This document shows, in pieces, positions 12,501 through 24,500 of a stretch of DNA of 64,000 nt; the stretch's first letter is position 1, and each line of letters opens with the position of its first letter. A model generated the notes under the pieces. It had not been told where the DNA came from and searched no databases. It saw nothing but the letters and a program-made list of their open reading frames with translations. A program made the position numbers and the translations under genes. The DNA lies in assembly GCA_023052935.1 (NCBI GenBank), contig CM041292.1, positions 203,383,799-203,447,798 of the forward strand, in the 5' to 3' direction. The stretch comes from Piezodorus guildinii. Lineage: Eukaryota; Arthropoda; Insecta; Hemiptera; Pentatomidae.

Positions 12501-15500
12501 TACTTAGCTTCTGTCTAAAAACTTAAAGGTTAGAATTTTTAAAATTTATAGAATTTATAATATGGGAGTGATTCAGGTGTAAGGTTTTACCGACGAATAT
12601 CATTAATTCATATTTAGGTTGTCAAAGGTTTGTCTATTTTTTCATATTAAGTGATTATGGGTATAACCACTTCTACTGGTTTGCTATTGTAAATTTGGCA
12701 GGAAGAAGTCAAGATCGGGCTTTAAATGATAACAAAGAGTAGCTAATAGTTGATATTTAATATAGCCAATCTTACCATAAACGCACATAAATTAATACGA
12801 AATGCAATATTCGCGCGCAAAGCTGCGTGTCACAGCTAGTATAACATCAAGACCTATCACCTTGATCAACCAGGGCAGGAATTGACAGCATTAATAAAGA
12901 GGAGATGTATAAAGCATTATAGGGTTTTGGAATACCTGACAACCTCATTAGGTTCACCAAGCTTACCATGAAGATACTTTGTTCAGTATGGGATTCATTA
13001 ACGGCAATAATTATGGCAACATGAAGGTTGAATTCAGCAATGGAAAAGGCATTGGGTAATGAGATGTCTTAGCTTGTCGACTCATCAATATGGCCTTGGA
13101 TCAAAGCCATCAGTTCAGACTAGGGGTACGATATTCAATCATCTCTTCCAGCTGATGGAATGGATATGTTAACAACATGGATATTGTCAGAAAGCCCCTC
13201 CCAGCAGAAGCTGAAGAGGTCCAAGCCTTAGCAGCATTTGGGACTAGAAGTCATTAGTGCCAAAACCAAATGTATCGTGCAAGGAGAGGTGCCAGCAGAA
13301 GGAGAAATGTCGACAATTTATTTAACGTCACTTTATGCTACTATGGCTACAGTGGGCGTCGTAAATTTTGCCTATCAAGGTTTTATTAGGATACGAGTAC
13401 CTGACATCGCGCAGGCTCAGGCCCACCTTTTAACACCCCCTCTGAAGGACGGCATAACTAAGGATTTTTTACTCCCACTAAAAAATCCTATTACCACCTG
13501 CAGGTTTGAACCTGTGACCTTTGGCATAGGAGGCTGTTATGCAAGCCACCCAGCTACGAGTGATCTCCGTAGACAATTGGTTCACATAAGTTGGAAAAAG
13601 TGGCCATTTAACATATCTGGGTTTAATTGTTCCACAGGATAAGGCAGTTGAACATGAGATAAATATACCGGGTTGCTTTGGTTTTCACTGGCACCTCACT
13701 AGTTATCATCTCTCAAAACCAACCAAGCTTTGCCTCAATAGGACCCTAATATATATACAATAATCTTATATGCATCTGGAATTCGGACTCTATTGAATTA
13801 ATAGGAACTTATAGAAGAATTAACAGAAAATTAAAAATATTAAACAGAAAGTTCTTTATAAAATACTAGGAAAGTGGGTCAAGACTGGAGAATGAGCAAG
13901 CAGGAACTCCTTATAGACAGCTGGATGTTGCACAAGTTCTGAACAAAGGAAGGCTACGATGGGCAGATCATGTGGCTTGAATGGAAGGCGATGGCTACTG
14001 ACCGAGCAGTTATAGGGGCGGAGGTGGAGGAGAAGGCTGAAGTTGCGATGGGCTGAAGATGGCCAGAGGAAGAGAAGTTTGGAGGAATCTGTTGAAAATG
14101 GCCAGGACTCATCACCGAGCTGTAGCACCAAGCTTATAATATATAGCAAATATGTACAATCTAACTAATATACTGAACACAAAATTTAAAAATATTTATA
14201 TGAAACATTAAAAAGATAAAAACTTGTACTCTCTTCCTGATTAACAGCCCCTCTGTTATTAATTAAGAACAGCATTTTAGTCAATAAAGGCAGCAGTACA
14301 CGGTAAGAATTAGGGTATGTGTAGGTGAGGTGAAATTCGTAGGTGAAAGTGAATATCACATACTTTCAACATATTATAATAAGTATTCAATTACCGAATT
14401 TTCTATATTACTTTGTCATTTGTTTTTTTTTTAGCTTTTATTATAAATGGGAGCGGTGTGGTCTAGTGGATAGAGCGCTAGTCTGCTGTGCTCCGGGTCC
14501 TGGGTTCCAATCCCTATTATTATTATTATTAGGAATATTATTTATTCTGTTAATTCAGTCGGGGGGCGACCCTAGGGTATGGAGACCCTCCTGGGGCAGA
14601 CCCAGCCTCTTTAAATTGGGTACCCAAAATAATTGGGGAAAAACCTGGCGGCTGAGCGCAATTAAGGCCTTTATTAGAAACAGTACGAACCTCTATACGT
14701 ACTGAGCCCAAGACCCTTCATGGGTTGTAGTGGTACAGTTTTTTTTAGTTTTTTTATTATAAATAATGTTTAATTTCTTAAATTTGAGTTTCTACATTAA
14801 AAGACAGGTTTTCATGATGTGTATATTACACTTGTTTGGTTTGATATAACTTTATCATTCAGTTTTTTTAAATCTTTTTAAAGAAATAATATTTTAGGAT
14901 TTTTTTAATAGTAATATTTAATGTCATTATCCAAATTTATTCTTAAAAAATAATCCTTCCCCCTCTCCCGCTACTTTTGTGAACCCTCTCAAGACTTGCT
15001 TTCACCTCACCTACACATACCCTAATTCTCACCATGTATTGCCGCCTTAAGATTCAATCAGGATCAAGGTCAACCATGTTTTTCCAGGCCATTGAACGGT
15101 CAGATATCCATTGGATGACAATGGAGATTTCCCAACAGAACCCTCGTTTGTCCGAAGGAGATGTAACAAAATTAATTTCTTACACTCATATTAAATACTT
15201 GACTAATTTATGAAAAATAACAGATAATAGATTAATCATATTCAAATAAATTTGAAACTATTAAAAAAAGGTTTCAAAATCACATTACAGTAATATACTA
15301 CAGAATGCATAAAATATCCAGTACTATTCAAGTCATGTAGAACAGAATGTATTTAGTACACACTATGTATTCCACTAGTCACAACAATTAATAAAATTTG
15401 TCAAATTCAAAATAGTATATCTGATAATTTAATAGAACAAAAATACAAACAAACGCTATCTGTATACATGGTTTTGCATGTAGATAGGTAATGTGCAGGC

Positions 15501-18500
15501 GAAACAAACCTGAACCTGACTATGAACATAAAGATTAATTAAAATTTTTGGATGTAATCTCAAAAATTTTCCTGTATTAAGTAGTTCATAAATAAATTTA
15601 GCTAAAGAGCTTGTAAGACTAAGGCCAAGATGGCTGTGCAGTGGGTGCAAAACAGTGATAAGTAGTACAGTAAAAAATAAAATACCAACTCATAAAATAT
15701 TTTGATTATGTGACCTGCAGACAGAAATAAGACATTAAACATTTTATTACTGAGCTTTATTTCTGTATGAAATCCCACCTGTTGCATTTAGTCAATTATA
15801 CCTGCGTAATCAACTATTGGAAGTTAATAAATAAATTACCACAAAAATAAATCACTATGAGAAACAAATACCCAACTAGAGAAATTTGATAACATTAAAA
15901 ATACTACCTATCTTGGAACTGACAAAACTAGTAATTCAACCTTGCCATAGAAACTAATCTAATGAGCATGATAAGCCAAATTTATATCATTGTGAGATCA
16001 ATTTTCTCTACTGCCATTAACTACCAATGAAAATTTAAATTTTTAATTAGTTTCATGATCATGAATAGGTAATACATATATGTTCTGTGTACACATATGT
16101 TTGAACAAACATTTGCCTGTACTTGAAATTCCTTTAATATTAATTAATAATCCATAAAAATTAAATTATTTTATTTCAGTCCAATTAATTGGTATTTATG
16201 AGGTGAATATAACAAAAAATGTTTGATATTGACTCCTAAATATTAGACATGTAAGGTGGGCTTAATTCCCATCACGCAGACAGACTTATCTTATTTCTTT
16301 ATCAACAATCAACAACCATTGCCCTTTCTAGACCCATTAACAATTTAAGCCCTCCATTCATTCCGAACCTTAGGCACATTTAAAGACTTCTTATTTCAAT
16401 TCCTGTTCAATATGTGGTATGATACTGAACAAACATATCAAGTTATCATCATCTTTAAATTTGCATTTGTTTGTTTATTTAATTAACGTCACTTTATGCT
16501 ACTATGGCTAATTGGACGATGCTACAGTGGGAGTCCTAAATTTTGCCTATCCAGGTTTAATTAGAATAGGGATCTTTAACGAGTACCTGACATCGCACAG
16601 GCTCAGGACCACCTTTTAACGTCCCCTCCAAAGGATGGCATAACTAAGGATTTTTTACTCCCACTAAAAAATCCTATTACCACCTGCAGGTTTGAACCTG
16701 TGACCTTTGGCATAGGAGGCTGTTATGCAAGCCACCCAGCTACGAGTGATCTCCGTAGACAATTGGTTCACATAAGTTGGAAAAAGTGGCCATTTAACAT
16801 ATCTGGGTTTAATTGTTCCACAGGATAAGGCAGTTGAACATGAGATAAATATACCGGGTTGCTTTGGTTTTCACTGGCACCTCACTAGTTATCATCTCTC
16901 AAAACCAACCAAGCTTTGCCTCAATAGGACCCTAATATATATACAATAATCTTATATGCATCTGGAATTCGGACTCTATTGAATTAATAGGAACTTATAG
17001 AAGAATTAACAGAAAATTAAAAATATTAAACAGAAAGTTCTTTATAAAATACTAGGAAAGTGGGTCAAGACTGGAGAATGAGCAAGCAGGAACTCCTTAT
17101 AGACAGCTGGATGTTGCACAAGTTCTGAACAAAGGAAGGCTACGATGGGCAGATCATGTGGCTTGAATGGAAGGCGATGGCTACTGACCGAGCAGTTATA
17201 GGGGCGGAGGTGGAGGAGAAGGCTGAAGTTGCGATGGGCTGAAGATGGCCAGAGGAAGAGAAGTTTGGAGGAATCTGTTGAAAATGGCCAGGACTCATCA
17301 CCGAGCTGTAGCACCAAGCTTATAATATATAGCAAATATGTACAATCTAACTAATATACTGAACACAAAATTTAAAAATATTTATATGAAACATTAAAAA
17401 GATAAAAACTTGTACTCTCTTCCTGATTAACAGCCCCTCTGTTATTAATTAAGAACAGCATTTTAGTCAATAAAGGCAGCAGTACACGGTAAGAATTAGG
17501 GTATGTGTAGGTGAGGTGAAATTCGTAGGTGAAAGTGAATATCACATACTTTCAACATATTATAATAAGTATTCAATTACCGAATTTTCTATATTACTTT
17601 GTCATTTGTTTTTTTTTTAGCTTTTATTATAAATGGGAGCGGTGTGGTCTAGTGGATAGAGCGCTAGTCTGCTGTGCTCCGGGTCCTGGGTTCCAATCCC
17701 TATTATTATTATTATTAGGAATATTATTTATTCTGTTAATTCAGTCGGGGGGCGACCCTAGGGTATGGAGACCCTCCTGGGGCAGACCCAGCCTCTTTAA
17801 ATTGGGTACCCAAAATAATTGGGGAAAAACCTGGCGGCTGAGCGCAATTAAGGCCTTTATTAGAAACAGTACGAACCTCTATACGTACTGAGCCCAAGAC
17901 CCTTCATGGGTTGTAGTGGTACAGTTTTTTTTAGTTTTTTTATTATAAATAATGTTTAATTTCTTAAATTTGAGTTTCTACATTAAAAGACAGGTTTTCA
18001 TGATGTGTATATTACACTTGTTTGGTTTGATATAACTTTATCATTCAGTTTTTTTAAATCTTTTTAAAGAAATAATATTTTAGGATTTTTTTAATAGTAA
18101 TATTTAATGTCATTATCCAAATTTATTCTTAAAAAATAATCCTTCCCCCTCTCCCGCTACTTTTGTGAACCCTCTCAAGACTTGCTTTCACCTCACCTAC
18201 ACATACCCTAATTCTCACCATGTATTGCCGCCTTAAGATTCAATCAGGATCAAGGTCAACCATGTTTTTCCAGGCCATTGAACGGTCAGATATCCATTGG
18301 ATGACAATGGAGATTTCCCAACAGAACCCTCGTTTGTCCGAAGGAGATGTAACAAAATTAATTTCTTACACTCATATTAAATACTTGACTAATTTATGAA
18401 AAATAACAGATAATAGATTAATCATATTCAAATAAATTTGAAACTATTAAAAAAAGGTTTCAAAATCACATTACAGTAATATACTACAGAATGCATAAAA

Positions 18501-21500
18501 TATCCAGTACTATTCAAGTCATGTAGAACAGAATGTATTTAGTACACACTATGTATTCCACTAGTCACAACAATTAATAAAATTTGTCAAATTCAAAATA
18601 GTATATCTGATAATTTAATAGAACAAAAATACAAACAAACGCTATCTGTATACATGGTTTTGCATGTAGATAGGTAATGTGCAGGCGAAACAAACCTGAA
18701 CCTGACTATGAACATAAAGATTAATTAAAATTTTTGGATGTAATCTCAAAAATTTTCCTGTATTAAGTAGTTCATAAATAAATTTAGCTAAAGAGCTTGT
18801 AAGACTAAGGCCAAGATGGCTGTGCAGTGGGTGCAAAACAGTGATAAGTAGTACAGTAAAAAATAAAATACCAACTCATAAAATATTTTGATTATGTGAC
18901 CTGCAGACAGAAATAAGACATTAAACATTTTATTACTGAGCTTTATTTCTGTATGAAATCCCACCTGTTGCATTTAGTCAATTATACCTGCGTAATCAAC
19001 TATTGGAAGTTAATAAATAAATTACCACAAAAATAAATCACTATGAGAAACAAATACCCAACTAGAGAAATTTGATAACATTAAAAATACTACCTATCTT
19101 GGAACTGACAAAACTAGTAATTCAACCTTGCCATAGAAACTAATCTAATGAGCATGATAAGCCAAATTTATATCATTGTGAGATCAATTTTCTCTACTGC
19201 CATTAACTACCAATGAAAATTTAAATTTTTAATTAGTTTCATGATCATGAATAGGTAATACATATATGTTCTGTGTACACATATGTTTGAACAAACATTT
19301 GCCTGTACTTGAAATTCCTTTAATATTAATTAATAATCCATAAAAATTAAATTATTTTATTTCAGTCCAATTAATTGGTATTTATGAGGTGAATATAACA
19401 AAAAATGTTTGATATTGACTCCTAAATATTAGACATGTAAGGTGGGCTTAATTCCCATCACGCAGACAGACTTATCTTATTTCTTTATCAACAATCAACA
19501 ACCATTGCCCTTTCTAGACCCATTAACAATTTAAGCCCTCCATTCATTCCGAACCTTAGGCACATTTAAAGACTTCTTATTTCAATTCCTGTTCAATATG
19601 TGGTATGATACTGAACAAACATATCAAGTTATCATCATCTTTAAATTTGCATTTGTTTGTTTATTTAATTAACGTCACTTTATGCTACTATGGCTAATTG
19701 GACGATGCTACAGTGGGAGTCCTAAATTTTGCCTATCCAGGTTTAATTAGAATAGGGATCTTTAACGAGTACCTGACATCGCACAGGCTCAGGACCACCT
19801 TTTAACGTCCCCTCCAAAGGATGGCATAACTAAGGATTTTTTACTCCCACTAAAAAATCCTATTACCACCTGCAGGTTTGAACCTGTGACCTTTGGCATA
19901 GGAGGCTGTTATGCAAGCCACCCAGCTACGAGTGATCTCCGTAGACAATTGGTTCACATAAGTTGGAAAAAGTGGCCATTTAACATATCTGGGTTTAATT
20001 GTTCCACAGGATAAGGCAGTTGAACATGAGATAAATATACCGGGTTGCTTTGGTTTTCACTGGCACCTCACTAGTTATCATCTCTCAAAACCAACCAAGC
20101 TTTGCCTCAATAGGACCCTAATATATATACAATAATCTTATATGCATCTGGAATTCGGACTCTATTGAATTAATAGGAACTTATAGAAGAATTAACAGAA
20201 AATTAAAAATATTAAACAGAAAGTTCTTTATAAAATACTAGGAAAGTGGGTCAAGACTGGAGAATGAGCAAGCAGGAACTCCTTATAGACAGCTGGATGT
20301 TGCACAAGTTCTGAACAAAGGAAGGCTACGATGGGCAGATCATGTGGCTTGAATGGAAGGCGATGGCTACTGACCGAGCAGTTATAGGGGCGGAGGTGGA
20401 GGAGAAGGCTGAAGTTGCGATGGGCTGAAGATGGCCAGAGGAAGAGAAGTTTGGAGGAATCTGTTGAAAATGGCCAGGACTCATCACCGAGCTGTAGCAC
20501 CAAGCTTATAATATATAGCAAATATGTACAATCTAACTAATATACTGAACACAAAATTTAAAAATATTTATATGAAACATTAAAAAGATAAAAACTTGTA
20601 CTCTCTTCCTGATTAACAGCCCCTCTGTTATTAATTAAGAACAGCATTTTAGTCAATAAAGGCAGCAGTACACGGTAAGAATTAGGGTATGTGTAGGTGA
20701 GGTGAAATTCGTAGGTGAAAGTGAATATCACATACTTTCAACATATTATAATAAGTATTCAATTACCGAATTTTCTATATTACTTTGTCATTTGTTTTTT
20801 TTTTAGCTTTTATTATAAATGGGAGCGGTGTGGTCTAGTGGATAGAGCGCTAGTCTGCTGTGCTCCGGGTCCTGGGTTCCAATCCCTATTATTATTATTA
20901 TTAGGAATATTATTTATTCTGTTAATTCAGTCGGGGGGCGACCCTAGGGTATGGAGACCCTCCTGGGGCAGACCCAGCCTCTTTAAATTGGGTACCCAAA
21001 ATAATTGGGGAAAAACCTGGCGGCTGAGCGCAATTAAGGCCTTTATTAGAAACAGTACGAACCTCTATACGTACTGAGCCCAAGACCCTTCATGGGTTGT
21101 AGTGGTACAGTTTTTTTTAGTTTTTTTATTATAAATAATGTTTAATTTCTTAAATTTGAGTTTCTACATTAAAAGACAGGTTTTCATGATGTGTATATTA
21201 CACTTGTTTGGTTTGATATAACTTTATCATTCAGTTTTTTTAAATCTTTTTAAAGAAATAATATTTTAGGATTTTTTTAATAGTAATATTTAATGTCATT
21301 ATCCAAATTTATTCTTAAAAAATAATCCTTCCCCCTCTCCCGCTACTTTTGTGAACCCTCTCAAGACTTGCTTTCACCTCACCTACACATACCCTAATTC
21401 TCACCATGTATTGCCGCCTTAAGATTCAATCAGGATCAAGGTCAACCATGTTTTTCCAGGCCATTGAACGGTCAGATATCCATTGGATGACAATGGAGAT

Positions 21501-24500
21501 TTCCCAACAGAACCCTCGTTTGTCCGAAGGAGATGTAACAAAATTAATTTCTTACACTCATATTAAATACTTGACTAATTTATGAAAAATAACAGATAAT
21601 AGATTAATCATATTCAAATAAATTTGAAACTATTAAAAAAAGGTTTCAAAATCACATTACAGTAATATACTACAGAATGCATAAAATATCCAGTACTATT
21701 CAAGTCATGTAGAACAGAATGTATTTAGTACACACTATGTATTCCACTAGTCACAACAATTAATAAAATTTGTCAAATTCAAAATAGTATATCTGATAAT
21801 TTAATAGAACAAAAATACAAACAAACGCTATCTGTATACATGGTTTTGCATGTAGATAGGTAATGTGCAGGCGAAACAAACCTGAACCTGACTATGAACA
21901 TAAAGATTAATTAAAATTTTTGGATGTAATCTCAAAAATTTTCCTGTATTAAGTAGTTCATAAATAAATTTAGCTAAAGAGCTTGTAAGACTAAGGCCAA
22001 GATGGCTGTGCAGTGGGTGCAAAACAGTGATAAGTAGTACAGTAAAAAATAAAATACCAACTCATAAAATATTTTGATTATGTGACCTGCAGACAGAAAT
22101 AAGACATTAAACATTTTATTACTGAGCTTTATTTCTGTATGAAATCCCACCTGTTGCATTTAGTCAATTATACCTGCGTAATCAACTATTGGAAGTTAAT
22201 AAATAAATTACCACAAAAATAAATCACTATGAGAAACAAATACCCAACTAGAGAAATTTGATAACATTAAAAATACTACCTATCTTGGAACTGACAAAAC
22301 TAGTAATTCAACCTTGCCATAGAAACTAATCTAATGAGCATGATAAGCCAAATTTATATCATTGTGAGATCAATTTTCTCTACTGCCATTAACTACCAAT
22401 GAAAATTTAAATTTTTAATTAGTTTCATGATCATGAATAGGTAATACATATATGTTCTGTGTACACATATGTTTGAACAAACATTTGCCTGTACTTGAAA
22501 TTCCTTTAATATTAATTAATAATCCATAAAAATTAAATTATTTTATTTCAGTCCAATTAATTGGTATTTATGAGGTGAATATAACAAAAAATGTTTGATA
22601 TTGACTCCTAAATATTAGACATGTAAGGTGGGCTTAATTCCCATCACGCAGACAGACTTATCTTATTTCTTTATCAACAATCAACAACCATTGCCCTTTC
22701 TAGACCCATTAACAATTTAAGCCCTCCATTCATTCCGAACCTTAGGCACATTTAAAGACTTCTTATTTCAATTCCTGTTCAATATGTGGTATGATACTGA
22801 ACAAACATATCAAGTTATCATCATCTTTAAATTTGCATTTGTTTGTTTATTTAATTAACGTCACTTTATGCTACTATGGCTAATTGGACGATGCTACAGT
22901 GGGAGTCCTAAATTTTGCCTATCCAGGTTTAATTAGAATAGGGATCTTTAACGAGTACCTGACATCGCACAGGCTCAGGACCACCTTTTAACGTCCCCTC
23001 CAAAGGATGGCATAACTAAGGATTTTTTACTCCCATTAAAAATTCCTAGGACCACCTGCGGGTTTGAACCCGTGACCTTTGGCATAGAAGGCTGTTATGC
23101 TAACCACCCAGCTATAAGTGATCCCATCATTATCTTTAAATTTAATATGTATTTAATTTAATTGGGTATCATTTTCATTCAGTGTAAATTACAAGTATTG
23201 TATTGTTCAATTGCTATATTTTTCTTTATATTTTATCTATATGAGATTTAAGTAATCAATTTTAATGATAACTTTCAGTAATAATAGTAATGATTATTCT
23301 TTTTCTCTTTTTTAATGTCAAAGTCATTTATATTGTTATGCAAAAACTGCATTATCTTTCTTTTCTTGACTTCATATTAGAATTTTAATTTCTGTATTGT
23401 ATGTCTTGGTCATAAATATGTTTGTGTCTAACTATACAACTCTGTCGTTCTTAAGAAAATTGAAACAAAAAAACAACAACAACTGGGAAGTCTAGTATTG
23501 CAAATATTTTATAACGTTTTAAATACAAAAAGTTTTTTAAGATTATTACAGACTTAACAATTGTAGGGAGGTTATACTATAAAAATGTCATTAGAAGAAA
23601 TTTGCAATATGACATCAAAAAAGTATACACACGTTGTTTTTAAATATTCAATTTTCATAGCAAAGAAATAAAAGAATGCTGCTCTGAATATTATGTCAAA
23701 TGCTAAATGTTCCTATATATGAGAAGTTGCGACATGCTCATATTCGCCTAATATTTAAAACTACATAAAAAGGTGGATAATCACTTTTTAAACCAGCACT
23801 GGTTGCATATAATGTTTGAGGTAGCAAACTAGAAGAGAATTTTCTGATGTAAACAAAAAAAAATAAAATAAAACTAACCTTAGGATATTCTTCTTTGTAT
23901 AATCTTGTTCCATAAAAATACCAATAGGCTGACCTGTGTTCATCGTGTCCAAGAGGATGTACACGAAGACTGTCTGAATCTAAATTCTAAATACAAAACA
24001 TATTTTAACTAAAATTATATACAAGTGTTGGAGCATTTAACACCAAAAAAGTAGTTAGAACATACCTTAAGGACGTCAATGACATCATCAGCATCTAATC
24101 TGAAGTCACAAAGGGCATGAAGAATCTCAACTTTCGTACGCAAAGGTAAAAACTGAAAATCTATATCAGTATTAAACGGATTTTCTCTACCTTGTTCCTG
24201 CAAAAAAAAAAAAAAAAAGAATTTCACTTAAATAATTAAAACTTCTATTCAAAAGCTATATATGCAATCCATTCTTTTGTGCACATACCTTACACTTAGT
24301 ACGAAAAAGTCTTCGTAAAAACATTTGATAGTTAAACGTAGATATTCCATTATGACCAAGACATCCACATAAAAGGCGGACAATAAGATCTTGCAGTAAG
24401 GAATTTCCATTAAACTCAGTGCCATCAGTAAGCAAGGCTTCCTCCAATTCCTAAAAGAAAACAAACATTCACAAAACTCAAGTAAAGCATGAAATACTGT

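Larger units (their letters stand above)
11520..14150 (+). mobile_element. Decayed RTE-like non-LTR retrotransposon, interrupted by a Helitron and a SINE
   Basis: Reverse-transcriptase-like fragments lie in order: CGFRKR near 11577, then after the Helitron [12 protein letters not shown] sequence at 12900 with RFTKLTMKI following, [11 protein letters not shown] near 13240, and after the [20 protein letters not shown] sequence at 13615. A C-terminal [12 protein letters not shown] segment follows near 13935. Frames shift and stops are frequent, so this is a pseudogene. Its last part is inside the triplicated unit. Confidence 0.65.
13451..16636. repeat. Tandem triplication, unit 1 of 3186 bp
   Basis: Unit 1 starts at the SINE crossover tract 13451-13477 and recurs at +3186 and +6372. 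It holds the 3' part of the RTE-like pseudogene, a TIR element with a nested SINE, about 1.4 kb of unassigned AT-rich DNA, and the left part of a hybrid SINE. Open frames in the three units translate identically. Confidence 0.95.

Noticed and set aside
13856..14149. 97-codon minus-strand frame present three times (also 17042 and 20228)
   Set aside because: It is the antisense of a decayed RT C-terminus, and its three copies result from the 3186-bp triplication, not from a gene family.
14343..14705. 120-codon plus frame across SINE family 1
   Set aside because: It reads through the SINE and its flank; composition and position give no support for a protein.
13451..23008. Tandem array as CRISPR or satellite DNA
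   Set aside because: Units are 3186 bp with internal transposons, so neither spacer-repeat structure nor simple satellite fits.
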